Positions 50,807 to 61,110 of a stretch of DNA of 64,000 nucleotides are shown here, piece after piece. A program made the position numbers and the translations under genes. The notes beneath the pieces are model-generated. The model was not told where the DNA came from and searched no databases. It saw nothing but the letters and a program-made list of their open reading frames with translations. Numbering within the stretch: the first letter of the stretch is position 1; each line of letters begins with the position of its first letter. The DNA is from Nocardioides sp. B-3 (GTDB lineage Bacteria; Actinomycetota; Actinomycetes; Propionibacteriales; Nocardioidaceae), in the NCBI RefSeq assembly GCF_024703895.1, contig NZ_CP087968.1, forward strand, positions 186,001-250,000. Direction: 5' to 3'.

Positions 50807-51757
50807 CTAGGCGCGCGGGTGGGCCCGGCGGTAGGCCTGTCGCAGGCGGTCGGTGGTGACGTGCGTGTAGAGCTGCGTCGTGGCCGGGGACGCATGGCCG
50901 AGGAGCTCCCGGACCGAGCGGAGGTCGGCGCCGCCCTCGAGGAGATGCGTGGCGGCGGTATGGCGCAGCCCGTGCGGCCCCATGTCGGGCGCGCCCGGGA
51001 CATCCGCGATCCGGCGGTGGACCAGCTCGCGTACGGCGCGTTGGTCGATCCGGCGGCCGCGCGCCCCCGGGAAGAGCGCCGCTCCCGCACCCTCGACGCG
51101 CAGGGCGGGACGGCCCGTCGCCAGCCAGCGGTCGACGGCGCGCGCCGCCGGTCGGCCGTAGGGCACTGAACGCTCCTTGCGGCCCTTGCCGAAGACGCGG
51201 ACGACCCGGCGCTGGGTGTCGAGGTCGTCGATGTCGAGGCCGACCAGCTCCCCCACTCGGATGCCCGTGGCGTAGAGCAGCTCGAGCATCGCCACGTCGC
51301 GCAAACCCATCGGGGAGCCGTCGTCGGCTCGATCTGCGGCGGCCCGGATCAGGTCGGCGGCCTCGTCGGCTCGCAGCACCGGCGGGAGGGTCTTGTGCTT
51401 CTTGGGCGAGCCGAGGGAGGCGCCGGCGTCGATCGGCGCTCGGCCCGTGCGCGCGAGCCACGCCGTGAACACGCGTGCGGCCGTGGCCCGGCGGGCGATC
51501 GTCGTACGTGACTTGCCCATCGTCTGCTGCTTGGCCAGCCAGCTGCGCAGGGTGCGCAGGTCGAGCTCGGTGACATCGGACAGCCCGAGCCGGGTGGCGT
51601 GGTCGAGGAGGCCGGTGAGGTCGCCGAGGTAGGCGCGGACGCTGTGGGCCGTCAGGTCGCGCTCGGAGGTGAGGTGCCGCTCGTAGTCGGCGAGCACCCG
51701 GGCCATCGACTCCGGGAGCGCATCCTCGCTCGCGTCCGTCTCTGGCTCCGTCGACAT
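50807..51757 (-). CDS. xerC: Tyrosine recombinase XerC
   Basis: 316 aa, intact. SAM-like N-terminal domain (~15-105), catalytic domain with Arg in 'LYATGIRVGELVGLD', Lys region 'FGKGRKERSVP', 'HGLRHTAATHLLEGGADLRSV' (HxxR), 'LLGHASPATTQLYTHV' with the nucleophile Tyr. Resolves chromosome dimers with XerD at dif. ATG 51757 chosen over longer frames. Next to dprA and comM as in other actinobacteria. Confidence 0.93.
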   Translation of the reverse strand: MSTEPETDASEDALPESMARVLADYERHLTSERDLTAHSVRAYLGDLTGLLDHATRLGLSDVTELDLRTLRSWLAKQQTMGKSRTTIARRATAARVFTAWLARTGRAPIDAGASLGSPKKHKTLPPVLRADEAADLIRAAADRADDGSPMGLRDVAMLELLYATGIRVGELVGLDIDDLDTQRRVVRVFGKGRKERSVPYGRPAARAVDRWLATGRPALRVEGAGAALFPGARGRRIDQRAVRELVHRRIADVPGAPDMGPHGLRHTAATHLLEGGADLRSVRELLGHASPATTQLYTHVTTDRLRQAYRRAHPRA

Positions 51758-51827
51758 GCCGCGATCGTAGGACGGCGGCGGCACCGCACGCCGGAGCCAC
51801 GACGCAGCGACTCGGGCCGACAGCGGC

Positions 51828-52955
51828 TCATGCCCGGCCTCCTCCCGCGACGAGCCGCCAACCATCGACACCCCGGTGCACCAGTCCCGCGTCCGTCAGC
51901 GCGACGAGCACTCGGTTGGCCTCCTGCACCCCGACCCCGGCGATGCTGCTGATCGACTCGGTGCTCGCACCGCGGGCCACCGGCACCGCATCGAGCACAC
52001 GGACCTCACACAGGGTGAAGTCGTCGTGCGCGCGCTCCGGACCGCGCTGGACGACCGTCAGCTGCTCACCCGACGCAGCCACGAGCTCGAGCACGTCGAG
52101 TCCGCTCGTCACCGGGGTCGCCGCGCCCTCGCGGATCCGTTTGTGCACCCCACGGGACGTCGCACTGGTCACCGGACCGGGAATCCCCATCAGCACCCGA
52201 CTGAGCTGATCGGCCCAGTTGGCGGTGTTGAGGGCGCCGCTGCGCAGGGCTGCCTCGACCAGCACGGTCCCCCGGCTCAGCGCCGCGATCAGCCGGTTGC
52301 GCGACAGGAACCGCACCTTGGTCGGCGACGATCCGAGCGGCGATTCCGAGACGACCGCGAAGTGCCGCGCGATGTGGTCGATCAGCTCCCGGTGGGCAGA
52401 CGGATAGACCCGGTCGGCGCCGCAGGCCAGCACCGCGACCGTCGCGCCGCCTGCCGCGAGGGCGCCGCGGTGACCGGCCCGGTCGATGCCGTAGGCCGCG
52501 CCGGACACCACGGCAGCGCCGCTGCGCACCACTGTCGCTGCCACGTCGGTGGCGACGTCGAAGCCGTAGGAGGTCGCGGATCGTGCCCCCACGATCGCGA
52601 CCGAGTCGCGCAGGTCGGTGAGCCTCATGGGTCCCTTGACCCACAGCCCGACCGGCACGCCACCCAGCCCCCGGACCCGCTGCCCGTGGGCGAGGTCGTC
52701 GAGCTGGACCGGCCACTCGTCGTCGGCGGGGGTGACGAACCTGATGCCCGAGCGCTCGGCCACGGTCAGCACCCGATCCACGTCGACGGCCCGGAGGCGG
52801 GCCGCCAGCTCGGGGCGTTTGTCGTCCGCCAGCGCCTCCTCGACCGCCCGGACCGCGCCCACGGTCGCAACGCTGTCGCACACCCTGCCGTCGCCCGGCT
52901 CGGCCGCATGGCTCAGCGCCACCCGCGCAAGCCGTTCCTGCTCGGCGGCGCTCAC
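51828..52955 (-). CDS. dprA: DNA-processing protein DprA
   Basis: 375 aa, intact. Rossmann core 'VAIVGARSATSYGFDVATDVA', 'VVSGAAYGIDRAGHRGALAAGGATVAVLACG', 'RFLSRNRLIAALSRGTVLVEAA', 'SGALNTANWA'; C-terminal winged helix. Loads RecA on incoming single-stranded DNA. GTG start overlaps the comM stop (GTGA). Confidence 0.94.
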   Translation of the reverse strand: MSAAEQERLARVALSHAAEPGDGRVCDSVATVGAVRAVEEALADDKRPELAARLRAVDVDRVLTVAERSGIRFVTPADDEWPVQLDDLAHGQRVRGLGGVPVGLWVKGPMRLTDLRDSVAIVGARSATSYGFDVATDVAATVVRSGAAVVSGAAYGIDRAGHRGALAAGGATVAVLACGADRVYPSAHRELIDHIARHFAVVSESPLGSSPTKVRFLSRNRLIAALSRGTVLVEAALRSGALNTANWADQLSRVLMGIPGPVTSATSRGVHKRIREGAATPVTSGLDVLELVAASGEQLTVVQRGPERAHDDFTLCEVRVLDAVPVARGASTESISSIAGVGVQEANRVLVALTDAGLVHRGVDGWRLVAGGGRA

Positions 52956-54565
52956 GAGGCCAGCTCCGGCACCAGTTCCATGGCCCGGAGGTCGACGGCC
53001 CCGCCGGTCCTCAGCGCGAGCGCCGTCTCGACGTCCTCGACCCCCGGTCGGTCGCGCCCGGCCGGGTCGGCCACGGACAACGCCACCCGATGGACGCGGG
53101 TGACGCCGCGGCGGGTGATCCGCCCCTTCGACATCGCGGTGTCGAGCACCCGTTGCCCCTCGGGCGACAGTGGCCAGTGCTCGCTGAGCACCGGCCCGGG
53201 CACGGCCGAGTTGAGCCCGAAGCCGAGCCCCGCGTAGCGCGCTCTGTCGCGAGCGCGCGGCCGAAACCATCGATCGCAGGTCGGCCGAGGTCAGTCGACG
53301 GGCGAACCTGTCGTTGCCGCGGTGGCCCGACATCGGTTGCAGCTCGCGCCAGATGTCGATGCGGTCGACGATCGGTCCGGTCAGCTTGCGCTGGTAGTTG
53401 CGCCGCACCGGCTCGAGGCAGAGGCAGGTGAGGCCGCTGGCGTGGAAGTTGCCGCAGGGGCACGGGTTGGCGGCCAGCACCACCATCGCGCGGGCGGGAT
53501 AGGTGGCCGACTCCTCACCACGGGCGATCGACACCTCCCCCGCCTCCAGCGGCTGTCGCAGGGCGTCGATCACGTCGGAGCGGAACAAGGGAAATTCGTC
53601 GAGGAACAGCACGCCGTGATGGGCGAGGCTCACCTCCCCGGCCGGGCCCGACCGGTGCCGCCGCCGAGGATGCTGGCGCGGCTGGCGTCGTGGTGGGGCT
53701 GGAAGTAGGGAGGCCGGGTGACGAGTGAGTCCAGCGCCCCGACCAGCGAGTGGACGGCCGTCACCTCGAGCGACTGCTCCAGCGTCAGGTCGGGCAGGAT
53801 CGTCGGGATCCGCTCGGCAACCGTGGTCTTGCCGGCACCGCGCGGACCGCTCAGCATGACGTGGTGGCCGCCGGCCGCCGCCACGGTCACGGCGTAGATG
53901 ACGTCCTGCATGCCCTCCACCTCGGACATGTCGACCTCCTCGCGCAGGTCCTGCCCGCGCCACGAGAGCAGGCTGGCCGAGGTCGTGCCCTCCACGGGCG
54001 GCGCGTCCGGCACGTCCTCGTCGCGGAGCTGGGCGACCACCTGTGCCAGCGACCGCACGCCGAAGACGGCCATGTCGGGCACCATCATCGCCTCGCGGGC
54101 CTGCGGCTCCGGGACGAAGACCCGGCTGATCCCTCGCGCCCGGGCGGCGAGCACCATCGGCAGCACGCCGATGACCGGCCGCAGGTTGCCCGACAGCGTC
54201 AGCTCACCGATGAAGGCCGTGCCCTCGAGCGCGGCCTGATCGATGCGATGGTCGGGCGCGCCCTCCCCGGGCGGCGACTGGTCGGCCGTCTTCACCGCGA
54301 CGGCGATGGCCGTGTCGAAGTGGGTGCCACTCTTGGGCAGGTCGGCAGGGGTCAGCAGGATCGTCACCCTCCGCGTCGCCGGCCGGGACGGCACGGCGTT
54401 GTTGATCGCCATCCGCACCCGGTCTCGAGCCTCCTGCAACGCCCTGTCGGGTCGCCCCACGAGATAGGTGCCGGGCGTGCCGGGCGAGATGTCGACCCGG
54501 ACGTCGATGAGATGGCCCTCCGTGCCGGCGAGCGCCGGGCACCGGGCGGTGGCCAGCGACGTCAC
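52952..54565 (-). CDS. comM: YifB/ComM family Mg-chelatase-like AAA+ ATPase
   Basis: About 537 aa; breaks near 53640 and 53250. N-terminal ChlI domain ('DVRVDISPGTPGTYLVGRPD', 'INNAVPSRPATRRVTILLTPADLPK'), Walker A 'MLSGPRGAGKTTVAERIP', Walker B 'GVLFLDEFPLF', Cys cluster 'NPCPCGNF...CLCLEP', C-terminal sensor region 'LSPEGQRVLDTAM'. ComM-type helicases help in natural transformation. GTG overlaps the yraN stop. Confidence 0.9.
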
Positions 54566-54947
54566 GTCAGCCCCCGGACGTGGTCGATCTCGGGCTCGCC
54601 GTGTCGGGGCTGGAGCACCGCGACCGAGGTCGAGCCGGATGCCGTCGGGGCGGGCCGTGTGGACCCGCAGCCACGCGGCGGCCGGGGCGTCCCAGCCGCT
54701 CGACCTTGGTCCGGTCGATCGCCTCGTGCGGGGTGCCGTAGTCGTTGGACCTGCGGGTCTTCACCTCGCAGATCACCGGGGTCTTCCCCTCGCGCAGCAC
54801 CAGATCGAGCTCACCGATCGGGCAGCGCCAGTTGTGGTCGAGCAGCACCATGCCCTGCTGGGTGAGGTAGCGCGCGGCCAGCAGCTCGCCGTACGCCCCG
54901 AGCGCCCGGTTGTGGGTGAGCCGCGGCGGGCTCGCAGTGCTGTCCAT
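54562..54947 (-). CDS. YraN family (UPF0102) nuclease-like protein
   Basis: About 127 aa; breaks near 54690 and 54625. 'RALGAYGELLAARYLTQQGMVLLDHNWRC', 'GELDLVLREGKTPVICEVKTRRS' contains the (E/D)...ExK-type core of the restriction-endonuclease fold. ATG 54947 with GGAGG 7 nt upstream. First of yraN-comM-dprA. Confidence 0.9.
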
Positions 54948-55071
54948 GGGTGACCTCCTTGATCGGAGGTCCAAGCACACCCGCAACCACTGACAGTCGC
55001 GTGACGCAGCGACAGCGCCCTGTGGAGGACGCAAGGAGCGAGGTGCCTGTGCGCGGATTGCGGTCCGCGAT

Positions 55072-55380
55072 TCAGCCCTTCGGCGGCTCGATCTCCTGCT
55101 CGCTGAGCTCCTCGACGTTGACGTCCTTGAACGTCAGCACCTTCACGCTCTTCGCGAACCGTGCCGGGCGGTACATGTCCCACACCCACGCATCGGTCAT
55201 CGACACCTCGAAGAACACGTCACCGTTCTCGGTGCGCGCCCGGACGTCGACCCGGTTGCAGAGGTAGAACCGGCGGTCGGTCTCCACGACGTACTTGAAG
55301 ATCGAGACGACGTCGCGATACTCCCGGTAGAGGGTGAGCTCCATCTCGGTCTCGTACTTCTCGAGCTCCTCGGCGCTCAT
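55072..55380 (-). CDS. DUF2469 family protein
   Basis: 102 aa, intact. 'MELTLYREYRDVVSIFKYVVETDRRFYLCN', 'FFEVSMTDAWVWDMYRP' are conserved across actinobacterial DUF2469 proteins. Function unknown to me; always between rnhB and yraN. 4 bp after the rnhB stop. Confidence 0.93.
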   Translation of the reverse strand: MSAEELEKYETEMELTLYREYRDVVSIFKYVVETDRRFYLCNRVDVRARTENGDVFFEVSMTDAWVWDMYRPARFAKSVKVLTFKDVNVEELSEQEIEPPKG

Positions 55381-55383
55381 GCC

Positions 55384-56104
55384 TCACTCCTTCTCGTACG
55401 ACGAAGCGTCGTGCTGCTCATTCTGCACATCCAGCGGCGGCTCCAGCCCCGCGGCCCGCCGGACGTTGACGAACCGCATCCGGTGCACCGGCGACGGCCC
55501 GTGCTCATCGAGCGCCAGCGAGTGCACATCGGTGATGTAGCCCTTGTGGGTCTTGAAGTCATAGACGGGGTACGTCGCATCGAGCTCGACCATCATCCGG
55601 TCCCTCGTCACCTTGGCGAGGACCGACGCGGCGGCGATGCAGGCGGCCACCCGGTCGCCCTTCCACACGGCGAGGCCCGGCACCTCGAGCCCGTCGACCG
55701 GGAACCCGTCGGTCAGGACGTAGGAGGGTCGCTCGTCGAGCAGCGCGACTGCCCGACGCAGCGCCTCGACGTTGGCGACGTGCATGCCGAGCCGGTCGCA
55801 CTCCTCGGAGTCGATCACGACGACGGACCACGCCACCGCTCGGCGTACGACACGGGCATAGACGCGCTCGCGCGCCTTCTCGGTGAGCAGCTTGGAGTCG
55901 GCGAGGCCCGGGACGATGCCTGCCTTGCCCGCGGGCAGGATGCAGGCGCCCGCCACCAAGGGCCCCGCACAGGCGCCGCGGCCCTGCCTCGTCGACGCCG
56001 GCGATGGGCTCGATCCCGACCCGTCGCAGCGCGCGCTCGTAGCCGTACAGGCCGGCGTCGCGTCGGACCGTGGCGCCGGAGGGGAGATGGGTGAGGGAGG
56101 ACAT
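55384..56104 (-). CDS. rnhB: Ribonuclease HII
   Basis: About 239 aa, one extra base near 55975. '[24 protein letters not shown]' holds the GxDExGRG active site; further acids in 'VLTDGFPVDGL', 'LAKVTRDRMM', 'YDFKTHKGY'. Removes ribonucleotides from DNA. Without its frame correction the catalytic motif is broken. Confidence 0.93.
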
Positions 56105-56113
56105 GACGAGCTG

Positions 56114-56930
56114 CTAGGAGGCGTCCGGGACGTCCTTGAACGTGTCCGGGCGCGAGACCCAGTCCGAATCGCTCACGCGGCCACATGAGCACGAACACAC
56201 GTCCCACGACGAGGTCGGCGGGCACGAACTCCGGCCCGGAGACGCAGTCGGTCTCGGCCTTGGGCTTGCACAGGCGCTGGCTCGAGTCGGCCGAGTGCCC
56301 GCGGTTGTCGCCCATCACGAAGATGCGACCCTCGGGCACCGGGCCCGCCTTCCAGTCGGACGTGCACCGGTTGGGCATCGGCCCCTTGCACTCGAGCCCC
56401 TCCTGCTGCACGTAGGAGTCCTCGTCGAGGGGCTGGCCGTTGACCGGGATCCGGCCCCGGTCGTCACAGCACTCGATGACGTCGCCGGCCACGCCGATGA
56501 CCCGCTTGACCGGTGTCCGCCGGACGGATAGAGCCCGATCTTTGCCATCACCTTCGGGATCGTCCCGGTCGGACCGGCGGAAGCGGCCGCGTCGAGCCAA
56601 CCGCCGGGGTCCTTGAACACCACGACATCGCCGCGCTCGGGCCCGCCGCCGCCCCAGTAGGACACCTTCTGGACCAGGGATCCGGTCGTCGCGCACCGGG
56701 CCGGGCTCCATCGACTCCGAGGGGATGTAGAACGCCCGGAGGAGGAGCGCCTTGATGCCGATCGCGAGGAGCAGGGCGACGCCGAGCAGCAGGATCGTCT
56801 CCTGCCACAGCGGGAGGTGCTTCTTGTCCTTGCCGCGCCCGGACGTCGGTGCAGAGTCCTGGACAGACGACGACCGCGGCCCCTCCGGCTGAATGTCAGA
56901 CGGTGGAAGACCGCGGTCGTGTGAAGTCAC
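56114..56930 (-). CDS. lepB: Signal peptidase I
   Basis: About 271 aa; breaks near 56700, 56685, 56515 and 56170. Membrane anchor 'LLLGVALLLAIGIKALLLRAFYIPSESMEPT' with the catalytic Ser; Lys in 'VKRVIGVAGDVIEC'; 'VMGDNRGHSADS'; C-terminus ERFRLGLAPDTFKDVPDAS. GTG start at 56930. The 56685 break makes CCCTGG from CCTGG. Confidence 0.93.
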
Positions 56931-56986
56931 TTGCAGAGACTAACCAGAGACTGGTCGATCTCAGGCCTCGAGGTGCTGAGACTCGC

Positions 56987-57337
56987 TCAGAACTCGCGAC
57001 GCTCCTTGATCTTGGCAGCCTTGCCGCGCAGGTTGCGCAGGTAGTAGAGCTTGGCGCGACGCACGTCACCGCGGGTCACGATCTCGATCTTCTCGAAGAT
57101 CGGGGAGTGCAGCGGGAAGGTGCGCTCGACGCCGACGCCGAAGGTGACCTTGCGAACGGTGAAGGTGCGACCGATGCCCGAGCCGTGGATCCGGATGACG
57201 ACACCCCGGAACTGCTGGACACGCGAGCGGCTGCCCTCGATGACCTTCACGTGGACGTTGACGGTGTCACCGGCGCGGAAGGCCGGGACGTCGGTGCGAA
57301 GGTTGTTGCTGACGAGCTCGTTGAGCACGTTGGTCAT
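56987..57337 (-). CDS. rplS: 50S ribosomal protein L19
   Basis: 116 aa, intact. '[33 protein letters not shown]', '[16 protein letters not shown]', '[21 protein letters not shown]'. In its usual place between trmD and lepB. Confidence 0.97.
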   Translation of the reverse strand: MTNVLNELVSNNLRTDVPAFRAGDTVNVHVKVIEGSRSRVQQFRGVVIRIHGSGIGRTFTVRKVTFGVGVERTFPLHSPIFEKIEIVTRGDVRRAKLYYLRNLRGKAAKIKERREF

Positions 57338-57538
57338 GATGACTCCTCACGGATGCCACAGGTCGGCCGCGGAATTGAAGGTGCGAATCGGTCGGTCCAA
57401 CCATGTCGGCCGGCGGCGTCGCACACCCCCTGTGGCAGGTGATCGTCGCGAGCTGCCCCGCGTGTGTTCTGCGAGGCGAGCAGTTTGGCCGGCTGGGCCA
57501 AGGGTTGAGTCTGCCAGATCAGGCGGGCACGCCGGAAA

Positions 57539-58696
57539 TCAGCGCTTGCGCTTGGTCAGCACGACGGCCCCGGGCTCGCCCGCCAGCGGTCCCCGCAGCC
57601 GGTAGCCGGCCTTCTTGTACATCCGGAGGTTGTCCACACTGCCGGCGCCCGTGAACAGGACGTACGCCGACGTGTCGGCCGGCGCAGCGGCCTCGATCCG
57701 CTCCAGCATGTCCCGCCCGAGCCCCGGCCCTGCAGGTCCGGGGCCACCATCAACCGGCCGACGTCCCGGGCCCCGGCGTGCTCGCCGTGGCGCTCGACCC
57801 GGCCGCGGGCCGCCGCGACCAGCCGGCCACCTCGGCGGCGGACGATGACCGTCCACTGGCCCAGCCATCGCCGTACGTCCTCCGAGGGACTCGTGCAGTG
57901 CGGGGATGGCCACTCCCGGGTTGGCCTGCTGCTCGGCCACCCAGCAGGCGAGCTGGAGGGTGAGGATCTCGCCCGCGTCGGCGGGCACCGCGAGCCGGAC
58001 CTCGTCGTCGCCGACGGTGGTCGCCGCGATCAGGTCGGGCCGCCGCTCGGCGGTGCGGCGCACCGACTCTTGGTGCCGCCGGGCGGCGATCCGGCCGTGG
58101 TCGCCGGAGAGCAGCACGTCGGGAACGTCGCGCTCGCGCCGGGATGCGGGCTTGGTGTAGACGGGATATTCGAGCAGCCCGTCCTCGTGCGACTCCTCGA
58201 CGAGCGACTCGGCGTTGCCCATGAAGCCGGGGATGAGGCGCACCACGGCCTCGGTGATCGCGAGCGCGGCCACCTCTCCCCCGTTGAGGACGTAGTCGCC
58301 CAGCGAGATCTCGCGGACGGTGCCGATCGTCGCGGCGTGCTCGATGACGCGCTGGTCGATGCCCTCGTAGCGACCGCACGCGAAGACGAGGTGCTGGTGC
58401 GCCGCCAGCTCCTTGGCCACAGCCCGGGTGAACGGCTGGCCGCTCGGCGTCGTGAAGATGATGGTCGCGCCGGCAGCCACCTCGTCGAGCGCGGCTCCCC
58501 GGGGCTCGGCCTTCATCACCATGCCGGCGCCGCCGCCGTAGGGCGTGTCGTCGGTGGTGTGGTGCTTGTCGGTCGTCCAGTCGCGCAGGTCGTGGACGGC
58601 GATGTCGAGCAGGCCCTTGGCGCGCGCCTTGCCGGGCAGGCTGAGCTCGAGGGGCGCGAGGTAGTCGGGGAAGATCGAGAGGATGTCGATCTTCAC
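57539..58696 (-). CDS. trmD: tRNA (guanine(37)-N1)-methyltransferase, with C-terminal GNAT domain in the same frame
   Basis: About 385 aa; the frame is continuous from TrmD into the GNAT part. Residues 1-226 are TrmD: '[14 protein letters not shown]', '[13 protein letters not shown]', '[13 protein letters not shown]', '[17 protein letters not shown]'. From ~229 ('[20 protein letters not shown]') to the end ('[22 protein letters not shown]') is a GNAT acetyltransferase whose middle contains two breaks (57882, 57735). No stop separates the parts; a missed stop from an indel cannot be excluded. GTG overlaps the rimM stop. Confidence 0.9.
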   Translation of the reverse strand: MKIDILSIFPDYLAPLELSLPGKARAKGLLDIAVHDLRDWTTDKHHTTDDTPYGGGAGMVMKAEPRGAALDEVAAGATIIFTTPSGQPFTRAVAKELAAHQHLVFACGRYEGIDQRVIEHAATIGTVREISLGDYVLNGGEVAALAITEAVVRLIPGFMGNAESLVEESHEDGLLEYPVYTKPASRRERDVPDVLLSGDHGRIAARRHQESVRRTAERRPDLIAATTVGDDEVRLAVPADAGEILTLQLACWVAEQQANPGVAIPALHESLGGRTAMAGPVDGHRPPPRWPAGRGGPRPGRAPRRARRGPGRRPVDGGPGPAGPGLGRDMLERIEAAAPADTSAYVLFTGAGSVDNLRMYKKAGYRLRGPLAGEPGAVVLTKRKR

Positions 58697-59251
58697 TCGG
58701 CGTCCTTGTCGTCCGGGAACGGCGACACCGGGCCGGGACGGTCCGCGATCACGACACGACCCGCCTCCACGTCGACCTCGGGCACCAGCGCGGCGACGAA
58801 CGGCACCGAGGGTGTTGCGCCCGTCGGGAGTCCTGATCGTGAGCAGGTCCCGGGCAGAGCCGTGCACGACGGCGGTCAGCTCGCCGAGGTGCGTGCCCGC
58901 CTCGTCGTACGCCGCAAGGCCGATCAGCTGGTGGTCGTAGAACTCCTCCGGGTCGACCGGGGCGTCCTCGGGGCCGAGGGTGGCGTGCAGGACGATCCCG
59001 CGGGCCGCCTCCGCCGCGTCGCGACCGTCAAGCTCCTCGAACGTCAGCAGCAACACCTGCTGGTGCCAGCGCGAGCGGGCGACGGTGAGGGTCCGCAGCG
59101 CGCTCGCCGAGCCGGCCGGCGGCTGGGCCCGCAGCACGGAGCCGGGCGTGAACCGGCGCTCCGGCTCGTCGGTGCGGACGTCGATGGTCACCTCACCGCG
59201 CAGGCCGTGCGGCTTGCCGATACGACCGACGACGACCTCGATGCTCTCCAC
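58693..59251 (-). CDS. rimM: Ribosome maturation factor RimM
   Basis: About 185 aa; one extra G near 58812. '[29 protein letters not shown]', '[13 protein letters not shown]', '[11 protein letters not shown]' and, after the break, a PRC-barrel ending '[18 protein letters not shown]'. GTG start at 59251. Confidence 0.92.
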
Positions 59252-59280
59252 GGCGTCAGGGTATCGGCGCGGATGCACAG

Positions 59281-59314
59281 AAACGGGCGCCACCCCGAGG
59301 GGTGACGCCCGTTT
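59281..59314. terminator. Hairpin between the KH gene and rimM
   Basis: AAACGGGCG-C-CACCCC (59281-59296) pairs with GGGGTG-A-CGCCCGTTT (59299-59314), with one mismatched pair and a 2-nt loop. It ends in TTT on the minus strand, so it can act as a terminator or attenuator within the rpsP-KH-rimM-trmD-rplS set. Confidence 0.6.
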
Positions 59315-59329
59315 GCGATGTGACGTCTG

Positions 59330-59571
59330 TCAGCGACGGCGGTCCACGTCGACGAAGTCGACGCGCGCGCCACCTCGGCCCGCGAGGGCCGAGACGACGG
59401 TGCGGAACGCGGTGGCGGTACGGCCGTTGCGACCGATCACCTTGCCGAGGTCGTCGGGGTGGACCCGGACCTCGAGGATCGCGCCACGACGCAGCTGCTT
59501 GTCGCGCACCGACACGTCATCCGGGTTGTCGACGACCCCCGGACGAGGTGCTCGAGAGCTTCGGCGAGCAT
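59330..59571 (-). CDS. khpA: KH domain RNA-binding protein (KhpA/YlqC family)
   Basis: About 80 aa; one missing base near 59540. 'MLAEALEHLVRGVVDNPDDV', then the KH loop 'DLGKVIGRNGRTATAFRTV' and 'ARVDFVDVDRR'. Small RNA-binding protein, standard between rpsP and rimM. Confidence 0.9.
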
Positions 59572-59575
59572 TCGC

Positions 59576-60105
59576 TCAGCTCTCGCTCTTGCCGGCGTCC
59601 TCGGCGGTCACGGTCTCGGCCGCCTCGGCCGCGTCAGCCCGCGCCCTCGGGGGTCTCGTCCGCGGGAACCGGGGCGGGAGTCTCCTCGGCGGCGGCCGGA
59701 GCCACCTCCTCGGTCTTCTTCTCGGTCTTCTTCTTCGCGGTCACCGCGGCGGCCTTCGGCTCGGCCGAGGCCTCCTTGAGCGCCTCGTTGAAGATCTCGA
59801 GCTTGTCGCGCTTCGGCTCCTTGACCTTCAGCGTGCCCTCGGTGCCCGGCAGGCCCTTGAACTTCTGCCAGTCACCGGTGATCTTGAGAAGGACCTCGAC
59901 GGCCTCGGTCGGCTGCGCGCCGACACCCAGCCAGTACTGCGCCCGGTCGGACACGATGTCGATGTACGACGGGTCCTCCTTGGGGTGGTACTTGCCGATC
60001 TCCTCGAGCACTCGACCATCGCTTCTTGCGCGAGTCGACGACGACGACGCGGTACTGCGGAACCCGGATCTTGCCCAGGCGCTTCAAACGGATCTTGACG
60101 GCCAC
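59576..60105 (-). CDS. rpsP: 30S ribosomal protein S16 with C-terminal extension
   Basis: About 176 aa (core ~85); breaks near 60015 and 59637. '[31 protein letters not shown]', '[16 protein letters not shown]', '[20 protein letters not shown]'. The C-terminal half is Ala/Glu/Lys/Pro-rich and ends KSES, as in other actinobacterial S16 proteins. Confidence 0.95.
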
Positions 60106-60279
60106 GTTTGTGGTGTCTCCTCAGAAATTGTGGTGTGTGAATGACCCCCGCCGGGTGGGGTACCGGTTCGGGCCATCCGATGGGGCGCAACGGTGTCCGG
60201 GTGAGAGGGCCCTGCCACGCTGCGACTCAGCGCGCGATTCTGCCACGTCCTCGTGACAACTGAACAATCCGACCCCTGA

Positions 60280-60954
60280 TCAGTCCGCGACGCCTATCAG
60301 TCGTCTCACCCGCTCGGCTCCGGTGACCTCGACGGGGACGTCCGGACGCACCCAGTCGTCGGGCCGCAGGGCGAGCATCGTCATCTCGGCGAGCTCCCCG
60401 CGGCGCTCGTAGCGCTCGGTCCCGTTGACGCGGTAGCCGACCTTGCGGCTGACCGCCAGCGAGGCCGGGTTGTCGACGAAGGCGCCCGACGTGATCTCGG
60501 TGAAGCCGAGGTGGTCGAAGAGCAGCACGCACATCGCCTGACGCATCGCCGTACCGAGCCCGCGACCCCGGTGGTCGATGCCGAGCCACGACCCCGTCTC
60601 GCCCGTACGGCGAACGACGAAGTTCCTCGTCGTGACTCCCCGGCTCCCGACCAGCTCTCCCCGCCAACGGACACCGAGATTGAGGATCCATGACGCCGGC
60701 GAGAAGTCGGCCCGGGTGCGCCAGTGGTACTGCGCGAAGTTGAGCGGCAGCTCCTCGGGCGTCACGTCGGTCCACGGGAAGGAGAACGGCATCCGGTCCG
60801 GGCTGTGGATCCCCTTGGCGGCCAGCGCGCCGAGCACCACGATGTCGTCGTCGCTGATGCCGCGCAGCTCAAGGTCGCCCGCGACGACGCGCAGGTCTAG
60901 GACGGGGAAGACGGCGCCGATGTCGGAGGCAGTGCTGGCGGGAGTGGTGGTCAC
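60280..60954 (-). CDS. GNAT N-acetyltransferase (RimJ/RimL-like)
   Basis: 224 aa, intact. 'LDLRVVAGDLELRGISDDDIVVLG', 'SPDRMPFSFPWTDVTPEELPLNFAQYHW', acetyl-CoA site 'GSWLGIDHRGRGLGTAMRQAMCVLLF', 'DNPASLAVSRKVGYRVNG'. GTG at 60954. Acetylates an unknown amine or protein N-terminus. Confidence 0.85.
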   Translation of the reverse strand: MTTTPASTASDIGAVFPVLDLRVVAGDLELRGISDDDIVVLGALAAKGIHSPDRMPFSFPWTDVTPEELPLNFAQYHWRTRADFSPASWILNLGVRWRGELVGSRGVTTRNFVVRRTGETGSWLGIDHRGRGLGTAMRQAMCVLLFDHLGFTEITSGAFVDNPASLAVSRKVGYRVNGTERYERRGELAEMTMLALRPDDWVRPDVPVEVTGAERVRRLIGVAD

Positions 60955-61110
60955 GCAACGAGCCTCGTCGAGCGCCCGCGCCGCGGCAACTTCATTCGAG
61001 GGCACCCATTCGGGGGTGAATGTGGCGTTCCGGTTGTCCGGCCAGAGAGGACGAGGCAGACTGCCCGACGGAAACCAAGACCACGGATACCTACCCCCCG
61101 AGGAGATCCC

